Shown here: one piece after another, positions 25,858 through 35,900 of the stretch
Layout: every line of letters starts with the position of its first letter
Numbering within the stretch: position 1 is the stretch's first letter
NCBI RefSeq assembly: GCF_000423085.1
Contig: NZ_AUHH01000020.1
Location: forward strand, 1-64,000
Direction: 5' to 3'
Origin: Granulicoccus phenolivorans DSM 17626 = NBRC 107789 = JCM 15570
GTDB lineage: Bacteria; Actinomycetota; Actinomycetes; Propionibacteriales; Propionibacteriaceae
DNA: 64,000 nt
The notes under the pieces: generated by a model
Databases searched by the model: none
Seen by the model: only the letters and a program-made list of their open reading frames with translations
What the model was told of the DNA's origin: nothing
Made by a program: the position numbers and the translations under genes

Positions 25858-27414
25858 ATGGCCGGCACCGGCTTCCCGAGCACACCTCTCACCCGTCGCC
25901 GCCTGCTGCAGGCCGGGGCGACCGGTGCGGCCCTGGCCGCGGCCGGGGTGCTGAGCGGCTGCGCCGCCGATACCGGGGCCGACGGGACCCGGCTGGTCCA
26001 CGGTGCGACCGGCGGCTCCCTGAAGGACAGTCTGGATCCGCACCATCCGGTGACCGTGCCCGACATCGCCCGGGTGCGCAGCCTGTACGAGACGCTGATC
26101 CGCTACTCCGCCGACTTCCGACTCGAGCCCGGGCTGGCCGAGTCCTGGGAACCGAACGCCGAGGGCACCGTGTGGACCTTCCGGCTGCGCGAGGGGGTCA
26201 CCTTCCACCACGGCAAGCCGGTCACCGCCGAGGACGTCGCCTTCTCCCTGGAACGGATGACCGATCCCAGCGACCCGGCCGCGTACGCCGTCCCGATCAT
26301 GAATCTGATCGACCGGGCGGCCAGTGGCGCGGTCGATCCGCGTACCTATCAACTGCACCTGAGCGAGCCGTTCGCGATCGTCCCGCAGGTTCTGGCCAAC
26401 TACTCCCTCGGGATCGTGCCGACCGACTTCGACCTCGCCGCCCCGGTCGGCACCGGCCCGTTCGCGTACCAGAGCTTCGTACCCGGACAGCGCAGCACCT
26501 TCACCCGCTTCGCCGACTACTGGGACATCGTCGCCGCCTACGACGAACTGGTCATCCTGAACTTCACCGACGATGCGGCCAAGGTGAACGCGCTGCTGGC
26601 CGGCCAGGTGCAGACCATCGACAACCTCCCGCGCTACCTGGCCGGGGCGGTCGAGAAGCAGGGCGCCCGGACCCTGATCGCGCAGACCGGCGGCTGGATT
26701 CCGTTCACCATGCGGGTCGATCTGGAACCCTTCAGCGATCAGCGGGTACGCGAGGCACTGCGACTGACGGTGAACCGGCAGGAAACGATCGATCAGGCCT
26801 GGAACGGGTACGGCCGGGTCGCCAACGACGTGTACTGCCCCTTCGATCCCGCGTACGCCGGCGACCAGTTCCCGCAACGCGAGCAGGATGTCGAGCGAGC
26901 GAAATTCCTGCTGAAACAGGCCGGTCGGGAGGGTCTGCAGGTCGAGTTGGTCACCTCCACCGGGGTAGGCGCCGGGGCGGTGGAGTCGGCGAACATGTTC
27001 GCCCAGCAGGCCCGGCAGGTCGGCATCGATGTCCGGGTCAACAAGGTCGATTCCTCCATCTTCTACGGCGAGCAGTACCTGTCCTGGCCGTTCGCCCAGG
27101 ACTTCTGGAACACCCGCCCCTACCTGCCGCAGGCCGGTGCCTGCGCGCTGCCGGACGCGGCGTACAACGAGACCCACTTCAACCACCCCCAGTTCAACGA
27201 CCTCATCCACGCCGCCCAGCGGGAACTGGACGAGACCCGCCGCACCCGGCTGATCCAGGACGCCCAACGCATCGAGTACGACGAAGGGGGCCTCATCATC
27301 TGGGGGTTCAACGACCAGATCGACGCCTACTCGCAGTTCGTCACCGGCCTGGTGCCCGCGGTCGAGCAGCCGATGTCGGCCTACCGGTTCAACCTGGCCC
27401 GGCCGGTGGCATGA
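25858..27414 (+). CDS. Peptide/nickel-type ABC transporter substrate-binding lipoprotein
   Basis: A 518-residue SBP family 5 protein. The N-terminus has a twin-arginine-type signal (TRRRLLQAG) ending in a lipobox LSGC (Cys35), so it is probably exported folded and lipid-anchored. LVHGATGGSLKDSLDPH and the GTGPFAYQSFVPGQ segment are typical of DppA/OppA-like receptors. GAGGAGG precedes the ATG. It is first in a four-gene operon with two permeases and a fused ATPase. The substrate (peptide, metal chelate or opine) cannot be decided. Confidence 0.93.
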   Translation: MAGTGFPSTPLTRRRLLQAGATGAALAAAGVLSGCAADTGADGTRLVHGATGGSLKDSLDPHHPVTVPDIARVRSLYETLIRYSADFRLEPGLAESWEPNAEGTVWTFRLREGVTFHHGKPVTAEDVAFSLERMTDPSDPAAYAVPIMNLIDRAASGAVDPRTYQLHLSEPFAIVPQVLANYSLGIVPTDFDLAAPVGTGPFAYQSFVPGQRSTFTRFADYWDIVAAYDELVILNFTDDAAKVNALLAGQVQTIDNLPRYLAGAVEKQGARTLIAQTGGWIPFTMRVDLEPFSDQRVREALRLTVNRQETIDQAWNGYGRVANDVYCPFDPAYAGDQFPQREQDVERAKFLLKQAGREGLQVELVTSTGVGAGAVESANMFAQQARQVGIDVRVNKVDSSIFYGEQYLSWPFAQDFWNTRPYLPQAGACALPDAAYNETHFNHPQFNDLIHAAQRELDETRRTRLIQDAQRIEYDEGGLIIWGFNDQIDAYSQFVTGLVPAVEQPMSAYRFNLARPVA

Positions 27415-28451
27415 GTACCGCCTACGCCCCCGCCGGTACGCCGACCGCCGGTCGGCCGACCGCCCGACGCCGTCCCTCGGCGACCCGGGCCTGGCTGCAG
27501 TGGCTGCTGCGCCGGCTGGGGCTGGCGGTGCTCACGCTGCTCGCGGTCTCCCTGCTGGTCTTCCTGGCCACCTCCGCGCTCGGCGACCCGGTCCGGGCGA
27601 TCCTCGGCCGCGACTACGCGGTCTCCCCCGAGCGGGTCGAGCAGCTCCGGCAGACGCTGCATCTGGATCAGCATCCGGTGCAGCGCTACCTCACCTGGCT
27701 GGTCGATCTGCTCACCGGCCACCTGGGCGTCTCGGCGGTCAACGGGTTGCCGGTCGCCGAACTGATCGGAGGGCCGGTGCTGAACAGCGCCTTCCTGGTG
27801 CTGATCGTTGCGGTGCTGATGATCCCGCTGGCCCTGGGGCTCGCCCTGATCCAGGCCCGGACCCGGGGCAGCTGGCTGGACAACACCATCTCCGGCATCA
27901 ACCTCGCGCTGGCCGGCGTACCGGAGTTCGTCACCGGCATCCTGCTGGTCGCGCTGTTCTCCACCAGCGTGTTCCGGCTGCTGCCGGCGGTGACGGTGAT
28001 CCCGCCGGGCCAGATGGCCTGGAACCGGCCCTCGTCGATGATCCTGCCGGTGGCGACGCTGGTGCTGGCGATCGTGCCCTACCTGGCCCGGATCCTGCGG
28101 GCGAACCTGGGTGAGGCGATGGATTCCGACTATGCCGAGCTGGCCCGGTTGAAGGGCATCCCGGAGAACCGGGTGGTGCTGCGGCACGTGCTGCCGAACA
28201 CCCTGGTCCCGACCATCCAGGTCACCGCGCTGCAGTTGGCGTGGCTGCTCGGCGGGGTCGTGCTGGTGGAATACCTGTTCAACTATCCCGGGATCGGCGC
28301 GCTGCTGGTCGACTCGGTCCGCAACTCCGACTTCCCGGTGGTGCAGGCGCTGACGATGCTCATCGCCGCGGCGTACGTCGTGGTGAACCTGATCGCCGAC
28401 GCGCTGTCGATCCTGTTCACCCCGCGGGCCCGGACGGGGATGGTCGCATGA
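27411..28451 (+). CDS. Peptide/nickel-type ABC permease, DppB-like
   Basis: A 346-residue permease with six membrane segments and the family EAA loop, AELARLKGIPENRVVLRHVL (about 244-263). The N-terminus has a Pro/Ala/Arg-rich extension of about 30 residues before the first membrane helix. It pairs with the DppC-like protein encoded next. It overlaps its neighbours by four bases on both sides (ATGA). Confidence 0.93.
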   Translation: MSTAYAPAGTPTAGRPTARRRPSATRAWLQWLLRRLGLAVLTLLAVSLLVFLATSALGDPVRAILGRDYAVSPERVEQLRQTLHLDQHPVQRYLTWLVDLLTGHLGVSAVNGLPVAELIGGPVLNSAFLVLIVAVLMIPLALGLALIQARTRGSWLDNTISGINLALAGVPEFVTGILLVALFSTSVFRLLPAVTVIPPGQMAWNRPSSMILPVATLVLAIVPYLARILRANLGEAMDSDYAELARLKGIPENRVVLRHVLPNTLVPTIQVTALQLAWLLGGVVLVEYLFNYPGIGALLVDSVRNSDFPVVQALTMLIAAAYVVVNLIADALSILFTPRARTGMVA

Positions 28452-29257
28452 GGACGCTGGCCAGGGATCCCAAGATCGTCATCGGCGGCATCCTGACCCT
28501 GCTGATCGTGTTGCTGGCCGTCCTGGGCCCCCTGTTCGCTCCGCACGGGGAGTACGAGGTGGTCGGGCGGCCGTTCACCGGTGAGGGGTCGTTCCTGGGC
28601 ACCGATTACCTCGGCCAGGACGTCTGGTCCCGGGTGCTGTACGGCGGCCAGTCGGTGCTGATCACCGCCGTGCTCGCCACCGCCCTGGGCGTGGTCATCG
28701 GCGGCCTGCTGGGGGTGACCGCGGCGTACGCGGGCGGCTGGCTGGAAGAGATCCTGATGCGGACCAACGATGTCTTCCTGGCACTGCCGCAGATCCTGGT
28801 CACCCTGCTGGTGCTCAGCGCGGTCCACGAACCGGCCGCCTGGATCATCGTGCTGCTGGTCGGCCTCACCCATGTCCCGCGCGTGGCCCGGGTCGCCCGG
28901 GGCGTCGCCCTGCCGTACGTGACCCAGGATTTCGTGCTGTCCGCCGAGGCCCTCGGCGAATCCCGGGCCCGGATCGTGATCGCCGAACTCGGTCCGAACC
29001 TGGTGGTGCCGATGCTGGCCGAGACCGGCCTGCGGCTGACCTACTCGATCGGGATGGTGGCCGCGATCGGCTTTCTCGGCTTCTCCTCCGATGTCGGCGC
29101 GGCCGATTGGGGGCAGATGACCAACGAGAACCGGTTGGCGCTGCTGGTCCAGCCCTGGGCGGTGCTGGCCCCGGTGCTGATCATCGCCCTGTTCACCATC
29201 GGGACCAACCTGATCGCCGACGGACTCGGCAGCCGGGCCGCGAAGGGAGCCGAATGA
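28448..29257 (+). CDS. Peptide/nickel-type ABC permease, DppC-like
   Basis: A 269-residue permease with a short cytosolic N-terminus (RTLARDPK), a first membrane helix, and GTDYLGQDVWSRVLYGG, a hallmark of DppC/OppC proteins. The EAA loop region is SAEALGESRARIVIAELGPN. It forms the heterodimeric channel with the upstream permease. Start and stop overlap adjacent genes by four bases. Confidence 0.93.
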   Translation: MRTLARDPKIVIGGILTLLIVLLAVLGPLFAPHGEYEVVGRPFTGEGSFLGTDYLGQDVWSRVLYGGQSVLITAVLATALGVVIGGLLGVTAAYAGGWLEEILMRTNDVFLALPQILVTLLVLSAVHEPAAWIIVLLVGLTHVPRVARVARGVALPYVTQDFVLSAEALGESRARIVIAELGPNLVVPMLAETGLRLTYSIGMVAAIGFLGFSSDVGAADWGQMTNENRLALLVQPWAVLAPVLIIALFTIGTNLIADGLGSRAAKGAE

Positions 29258-31101
29258 GTACCGTGGACGCCGCTGCTGCCGCCGCGGACGAGGCAGCCGT
29301 CGCGCAGACCGTCGGGCTCCGGGTCGAGCTGACCCGGTCCGGGATCGATGTCGTCGACGATCTCAACCTCGACCTGTATCCGGGGCACATCCTGGGGCTG
29401 GTCGGTGAATCCGGGTCCGGCAAAACCACCGCCGGCACCGCACTGCTCGGTTATGCCCGCACCGGCGCCACCATCGCCGGCGGCCGGATCACCGTCGCCG
29501 GGCACGACATCCGGTCGCTGTCCCCCGCCCGGGTGCGCAGCATCCGCGGGGTCACCATCGGCTACGTCCCGCAGGATCCCAACTCCGCGCTGAACCCGGC
29601 GATCCGGATCGGCGACCAACTCCGGGAACTGCTCGACCAGCACCGGATCGGGACCCCGGCCGAGCGCACCGCGCGGATCGCGGAGATCATGCCGGCGGTC
29701 GGGCTGCCCGGCGACCCGGCCTTCCTGCGCCGCTACCCCCACCAGCTGTCCGGCGGTCAGGTGCAGCGGGTCGCGCTGGCCATGGTCTTCCTGCCCCGGC
29801 CCCAGGTGCTGGTCCTGGACGAACCCACCACCGGGCTGGATGTCACCACCCAGGCGATGGTGCTCAGCAGCCTGAAGGAGTTGTGCGCGGACTTCTCGGT
29901 GGCCGCGCTCTATGTCACCCACGATCTGGCGGTGGTCGCGACGATCGCCGACCGGGTCGCAGTGATGTACGCCGGGCGGCTGGTCGAGATGGGCCCGACC
30001 CAGGAATTGTTCCGCGCCCCGGCGCACCCGTACACCCGGGCGCTGCTGCAGTCGATCCCGCATCTGCATCGCCCGTATCGGCTGACCGGCATCCCGGGGC
30101 GTACGCCCTCGCCCGGCAACCGGCCCAGCGGGTGCCGGTTCAACGACCGCTGTGAGTTGGCCGAGGACGCCTGTCGGGCCGAGGAACCACAACCGGTCGC
30201 AGTGAAGACCGACCACTGGTCACGCTGCCGGCGTACCGATGCCCTCGGCCCCTGGGACCCGGATTCCCGCGCCGGGCAGGACACCGACCCGGATCGCGAG
30301 CGTTCCGTGGTGCTGACCGTCACCGACCTGAACATCTTTCACGGCCGCAACCAGGTGGTCCATGACGTGTCGTTCGACCTGGCGGCCCCGGAGGTGGTGG
30401 CCCTGGTCGGTGAGTCCGGCTCGGGCAAGACGACGATCTCCCGGGCGGTGGCGGGGCTGCACACGCAGCGCACCGGTTCGCTGCACCTGCAGACCGATCC
30501 CACCGGCGAGCCGGCCGAACTCGCCCGCAGCGCCCGCAACCGCACCGCCGCGCAGCGGCAGGCGGTGCAGTACATCTTCCAGAATCCGTACCAGTCGCTG
30601 AATCCGCGGCGGACCGTCGAGCAGATCCTCGTCCGGCCGCTGGAGATCTTCGGGATCGCGTCCGGGCGGGCCGCGCGGGAGCGGGCGGCCGAACTGCTCG
30701 ATTCGGTGCAACTCGGCGAGGGCCTGCTGCGGCTACGGACCAACCGGCTCTCCGGCGGGGAGCGTCAGCGGGTGGCGATCGCCCGCGCGCTGGCCTGCCG
30801 GCCGCGGGTCCTGGTCTGCGACGAGGTGACCTCGGCGCTGGATGTCTCGATCCAGGGGTCGATCACCGAATTGCTGACCCGGATCAAGAACAAGCACGGC
30901 ATCGGCATGTTGTTCGTGACCCACGACCTGGCCCTGGTGCGCACCATCGCCGATCGGGTGCTGGTGCTGAACCGGGGCCGGGTCGTCGAGTCAGGGCTGG
31001 TCGCGCAGGTGTTGGATCACCCGCGCGACCCCTACACGCAGAGCCTGATCGCTCACACCCCGACCTTGACCGGCGCGTTCGACGCCTCCGGCTCGGCCTG
31101 A
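29254..31101 (+). CDS. Fused peptide/nickel-type ABC ATPases (DppD-DppF)
   Basis: A 615-residue protein with two complete ATPase halves, which in many bacteria are separate DppD and DppF subunits. Walker A GESGSGKT occurs at 51-58 and again at 386-393; the signatures are LSGGQ (165-169) and LSGGE in the second half; both have Walker B and His loops. After the first half lies the four-Cys segment of oligopeptide ATPases (Cys294, 300, 307, 325), a possible iron-sulphur site. It completes the transporter operon. Its last 49 bases overlap the end of the convergent acyltransferase gene. Confidence 0.94.
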   Translation: MSTVDAAAAAADEAAVAQTVGLRVELTRSGIDVVDDLNLDLYPGHILGLVGESGSGKTTAGTALLGYARTGATIAGGRITVAGHDIRSLSPARVRSIRGVTIGYVPQDPNSALNPAIRIGDQLRELLDQHRIGTPAERTARIAEIMPAVGLPGDPAFLRRYPHQLSGGQVQRVALAMVFLPRPQVLVLDEPTTGLDVTTQAMVLSSLKELCADFSVAALYVTHDLAVVATIADRVAVMYAGRLVEMGPTQELFRAPAHPYTRALLQSIPHLHRPYRLTGIPGRTPSPGNRPSGCRFNDRCELAEDACRAEEPQPVAVKTDHWSRCRRTDALGPWDPDSRAGQDTDPDRERSVVLTVTDLNIFHGRNQVVHDVSFDLAAPEVVALVGESGSGKTTISRAVAGLHTQRTGSLHLQTDPTGEPAELARSARNRTAAQRQAVQYIFQNPYQSLNPRRTVEQILVRPLEIFGIASGRAARERAAELLDSVQLGEGLLRLRTNRLSGGERQRVAIARALACRPRVLVCDEVTSALDVSIQGSITELLTRIKNKHGIGMLFVTHDLALVRTIADRVLVLNRGRVVESGLVAQVLDHPRDPYTQSLIAHTPTLTGAFDASGSA

Positions 31102-32822
31102 GCGATCAGTTCCCACAGCTTGGCGGTCCCCTCCTCCAGCGCCGCGGCGAACTCCTCGGCCTGTTCGGCCTCGTCGTCGCGCCACATCAGCAGGAAAACG
31201 AACCGGCCGTTGCCCTCGGCATCGCGCGGTGCGACGTAGTAGACGCCGAAGCCGCCGGGGCTGGTCGGGGGGAAGCTGACCACACCGACGTCCGGCTGAT
31301 CGCCGAGCGAGGTGGTCGACAGGAAGTCGGTGGTCAGCAGTTCGTAGCCGGGGTCGCTGAAGATTGCCGGGGTGAGCCCGGCGCGGGTCGCCAGCTTCTT
31401 CAGCATGAACAGGTGCCGGGAGAAGCCCTGTCCGGCATGGGCCTGCTTCACCAGCTCGCGGTGCTTGGCGAGGGCCGTATGCAGCTGGTCCTGGGTCGCG
31501 GTGCCGGCGAGCATCCCCTCCACCAGGGTCCGCAGCTCCATGGTCACCGGGCGCAGGCACTCGGTCCGGCCGGCCTGGTAGGCCCGCATGTCGACGGCCT
31601 CGTAGTGGCTGCGCAGCCGCCCGTAGGTCCGCTGCTGGGCGTACGCGAGGACGATCTGCTGGGCCGCATCGTTGCTCAGCCGGTACGCCGGGGCGGCCGG
31701 CACCGGGATCGAGAGCTCACGGACCTGGTAGTGATTGGCGTCCTGCTGGTACTCCGACAACCGGACCGCCAGCTCATGGGCGAAGTCGGTGTCGGTGACG
31801 TTCCACACGCACTCCTCCACCGCCGGCACGGCCACGGTCTCGTCGTCATAGGGCACCATCTTCTTGGCCTCGTGCCAGACGTGGCGCAGCGTACCGCCGT
31901 CGATCATGCTGTGCTCCTGGTGCACGGCGGTGAAGCCGTCGGCCAGGTTGAAGTGGTAGGTCAGCGGCTTGTAGATCCAGGCCTGATCCAGGTTGAAGTT
32001 GAGTCGGCGCAGTTCCTCGGCCGAGTCCAGTCCCTCACGGTCGATCAGGTTCACCAGGAACAGGGCCTCGGTCGCGCGGTCGTGGGTCTCCTTGTTCTCC
32101 GGGTCGTCGAGGAAGAAGGTGAGTTCCTCGGCCAGGTAGGTGCTGTCCAGGTAGGACAGCGCCAGCGGAGACATGCCGGTCTGCACGGGCTTGGCGTGAA
32201 TCTCGTCCAGCAGCGCGTGGATCACGTTGCGGGGCAGGGCCCGGCCCTGGTCGTCGCTGATCCGGACGTAGAACAGGCGGCCGTTCCAGAGCACGCCGAT
32301 CTCCCGGTTCGCGGGTTCGGGCGAGCCGCCCACGAACTTGTCCTTGAACCGGCGGGGCAGCCGGGCGCCGCCCTCGAGCACAATCAACTGGCTGGGGTCG
32401 ATGGGTTCCCCGTGGTCCCCCACCTCGGCCGGCAGTTCGCGGTGCAGGTACGCCAGATGCGTCTGGGCCAGGCGGTGGACCAGGTCGGCGGCCCGGGCGG
32501 TGCCGGTGGCGGGCAGGTCGGGCAGGTCATCGGTGAGCAAGGTCTTCGCCACGCTCGAGGCCAGCGTCAGCGGGCGACGCTCGGTGTTGTAGGCCTCGAA
32601 CCAGGCGTCGGACAACCACGACTTGCCGGCGGCGTTCTGGATGTCGGCGAAGTCGAGGAGGGCTTGCTGGAGGTCCGGTCCGTCGGTTTCGGCGAACTCG
32701 GCAACGGCACGCTGAGTGGCCTCGTGGGCCACATCAGACTGCAGTGGACGCACTGCAGAGAGATAGCCGTCGAGGGTCTGGCTCAGCTTGGGTACGGGAA
32801 GTACGGGCAACTGTTTAGACAC
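31053..32822 (-). CDS. Choline/carnitine O-acyltransferase family protein
   Basis: A 589-residue carnitine acyltransferase-type enzyme. The catalytic His is His304 in HQEHSMIDGG, matching the EHSxxDG family motif; a coenzyme A-binding-type segment lies near residues 380-400 and the STTSLG motif, which binds the carnitine carboxylate, is near 513-518. It moves acyl groups between CoA and carnitine or choline. The family is mainly eukaryotic and patchy in bacteria. It starts at a GTG embedded in a perfect 8-bp inverted repeat. Its 3' end overlaps the convergent ABC ATPase gene by 49 bases. Length is typical. Confidence 0.9.
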   Translation of the reverse strand: MSKQLPVLPVPKLSQTLDGYLSAVRPLQSDVAHEATQRAVAEFAETDGPDLQQALLDFADIQNAAGKSWLSDAWFEAYNTERRPLTLASSVAKTLLTDDLPDLPATGTARAADLVHRLAQTHLAYLHRELPAEVGDHGEPIDPSQLIVLEGGARLPRRFKDKFVGGSPEPANREIGVLWNGRLFYVRISDDQGRALPRNVIHALLDEIHAKPVQTGMSPLALSYLDSTYLAEELTFFLDDPENKETHDRATEALFLVNLIDREGLDSAEELRRLNFNLDQAWIYKPLTYHFNLADGFTAVHQEHSMIDGGTLRHVWHEAKKMVPYDDETVAVPAVEECVWNVTDTDFAHELAVRLSEYQQDANHYQVRELSIPVPAAPAYRLSNDAAQQIVLAYAQQRTYGRLRSHYEAVDMRAYQAGRTECLRPVTMELRTLVEGMLAGTATQDQLHTALAKHRELVKQAHAGQGFSRHLFMLKKLATRAGLTPAIFSDPGYELLTTDFLSTTSLGDQPDVGVVSFPPTSPGGFGVYYVAPRDAEGNGRFVFLLMWRDDEAEQAEEFAAALEEGTAKLWELIAQAEPEASNAPVKVGV

Positions 32823-32833
32823 GTCAAACAGTT
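32809..32833. promoter_or_regulatory. Inverted repeat across the acyltransferase start codon
   Basis: AACTGTTT (32809-32816) and AAACAGTT (32826-32833) are exact complements with a 9-base gap that contains the GTG start codon (32820-32822). It could be a repressor operator, or in mRNA a small hairpin that presents or hides the start codon. Confidence 0.4.
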
Positions 32834-32934
32834 TGCAGGGTCGACGGGGGTGACCGGAATACCCGTTTCGTTCTACGGGAGAAATTGGTCTACGCGGCGT
32901 GATCGTACGCCATGGAGGAACGAAAAGCTAGACC

Positions 32935-35900
32935 CTAGTCTGAATTTTCCCCCAAACTTGGTGGGGTGAGGTCGTCGGGGGTGCCGAACCGGTGTGCCGT
33001 GGCCGAGATCGACTGCTCCCGCAGGAAGGGCAACAGCTCGACCTCGCCGGCGGAGACGACGGCGCCCGCGTACCGGGCCAGGGAGGGGTGGCTCACCTCC
33101 ACCGGCTGATCGGGGCGTCCGACCAGCCGGACCCGGGTGTCCCCGCGCCGGGTCACCCCGGCCCGGAAGGCGGCCTCGTCCTCGACGGTGAGGGTGATCG
33201 CCGTGTCGAGCCGCAACAGCGTATCCAGGGCGGGCGGCAGTTCTCGGGGGACGCTGACCCGCAGCGGGGCTCCGGCGCGGCGTCCGGCACCGATCACCCG
33301 GAGCAGGTGGACCAGCGGACCGGAGCACCAGCGGATCGTCACCGGGACCGGCAGGTGTCGCAGGATGTTGCGCTCGATGCCGAGGCCGGCCAGGTCGGTC
33401 GCGGCGTACACCTCGCGCAGGGCCAGCGCATCCAGCGCCCAGGCCCGGGCCAGCCAGTCGGTCTCGGCCCGGGTCAGCCCTGCGGCCTCGGCCAGGCGCC
33501 GCGGCCGCCCCGTGAGTCGGGTGCGATGCCCGTCGGGCCCGGGAGCATCGCTCCACTCCCCCAGGGCGAACAGATAGTGCGGGCCGCCGGCCTTGGTTCC
33601 CGGCCCGACCGCCGACGACTTCCAGCCGCCGAAGGGTTGTCGGCCGACGATGGCACCGGTGATGCCGCGGTTCAGATAGAGGTTGCCCGCTTCGACGGTG
33701 TCGATCCACCGGGCGACCTCGGCGGGATCCAGGGACTGCAGTCCGCTGGTCAGCCCGTAGTCGACCGCGTTGACCAGGCCGATCGCCTCCTCGAGGGTGT
33801 CGGCGGTCAGCACACCGAGGACCGGCCCGAAGTACTCGGTGCGGTGGGCATCGGAGCCGGGACGGACCCCGAGACGGATCCCCGGGCTCCACAGCCGGCC
33901 GGCGGAATCCAGTTGCCGGGGTCGCAGGGCCCAGCGCTCCCCCGGCCCGAGCTCGGTCAGGCCGCGCCGCAGCTTCTCCCCCGGCGGCTCGATCACCGGG
34001 CCGACCTGGGTCCGCGGGTCGTCGGGGTAGCCGACCACCAGGGAGGAGGCGGCGTCGATCAGTTGCCGGTGGAAGCGCCGGGAATCGGCGACCGAGCCGA
34101 CCAGCACGGCCAGCGAGGCGGCCGAGCATTTCTGGCCGGCATGGCCGAAGGCGGAGGCGACCAGGTCGGCGACGGCCAGATCCCGGTCGGCGCTCGGGGT
34201 GACGATGATCGCGTTCTTGCCGGAGGTTTCGGCGAGCAGCGGCAGGCCGGGGCGCAGGCGGGCGAAGAGTTCGGCGGTCTGATAGCTGCCGGTCAGGATG
34301 ACCCGCTCGACGGCGGGATGGGTGATCAGGGCCGGACCCAGCGTCGCTTCCTCCGCGTCGGGCCCCAGCGTCACCGGGGTCACCAGATCGTCGACCGGGA
34401 GATCGTCGAGGCCGGCTTCCCGTAGCCCGGTACGCAGCCCCTCGGTGATGATGCGAGCGAGCACCGTGCCGGTGCGGACCGCCTGCGGGGCGGGTTTCAC
34501 CACGACGGGCGCGCCGGCGGCGAGTGCGGCCAGGACTCCCCCGGCCGGGATCGCGATCGGGAAATTCCACGGCGGCACGACCAGGATCAGCCCGACCGGG
34601 TGGAAGGTGGCGCCGGGAACCTCATCGAGCCGGCGCGCCAGCCGGGCGTAGTAGCGGGCGAAGTCGACGGCCTCGGACACCTCCGGGTCCCCCTGGTCCA
34701 GGGTCTTTCCGGTCTCGGCGGCGGCGACCTCGAGCAGTTCGGCGCGATGGGCCGCCAGGGCGCGGGCGACCGCGAGCAGGACCCGGCCGCGGGCGGCGCC
34801 GGGGAGCGTACGCCACTGCCGCCCGGCCGCGACCGCTGCCGCGAGTGCCCGCTCGATGTCGGCGGGGCTCCGGACGCGGGCGGCGGCCGCCTCGGCGACC
34901 CCGAGTCGGCTGTCGGGGATCGCGGCGGTGATCGCGCGGGCCCAGGTCTGGTTCTCGGCCAGCGCCGGGTCGGTGTCGCAGGTGTGCCGAAATCGGCCGG
35001 TGTCGCGCGGCAGTCGCTCGTTCTCGGCCGCACGCGGCAGGGGTTCGTTCCCGGCCGTGCGCGGTGAGCGGTTCGGGCGCGGAACCGCCGAGTCCAGGTC
35101 GCGTACGCCGGCGCGGAAGCGGTCAGCCTCGCGGGCGAACATGGCGGGGTCATCCAGGGTGTAGGCCGCGGAGAGGAAGTTGTCGGCAGCGGCTCCCTCG
35201 TCGAGGCGGCGCACCAGGTACGCGATCGCGGAATCGAACTCGTCGGGGTGCACCACCGGGGTGTAGAGCCGCACCGTACCGACGTCGCGGCGGACCGCGG
35301 CGGTCTGGCCGCCGGCCATTCCGAGCAGCATCTCGAACTCCGCGGCGGGGCTCGGCCCGGCGGTGCTCACCCCGCGTTCGGTGATCAGCAGCCGGGCCAG
35401 GGCGATGTGGAACAGGTTGTGCCCGGCAATCCCGATCCGGACCCCGGCGGTGCGCTCGGGGGTGAGCGCGTAGTCGAGCAGGCGCAGATAGTTCGTGTCG
35501 GTGGCCCGCTTGGTGGGCCAGGTGACCAGCGGCCAGCCGGTGCGCCGGGATTCCACCCGCTCCATCGGCAGGTTCGCCCCCTTGACCACCCGGACCTTGA
35601 TCGGTGCCCCGCCGGCGGCGATCCGGGTCGCGGCGTACGCCTGGAGGTCGATCAGGACCGCCAGGGCATCGGGCAGGTACGCCTGCAGCGCGATCCCGGC
35701 CTCGGCGTGGCGCAGCGCGGGGTTGTCCAGGATGCGCCGGAACACCGCCACGGTCAGGCGCAGATCCCGGTATTCCTCCATGTCGAGGTTGAGGAAGGTC
35801 GGCGGGGTCTGCGCGGCGGCCAGCTCGTAGAACGGGGTCAGTTCGGCGGCGATGGCGGTCACGGCCTCCTCGAAGGCCCAGGGGTTGTGCGGGGCGGTGG

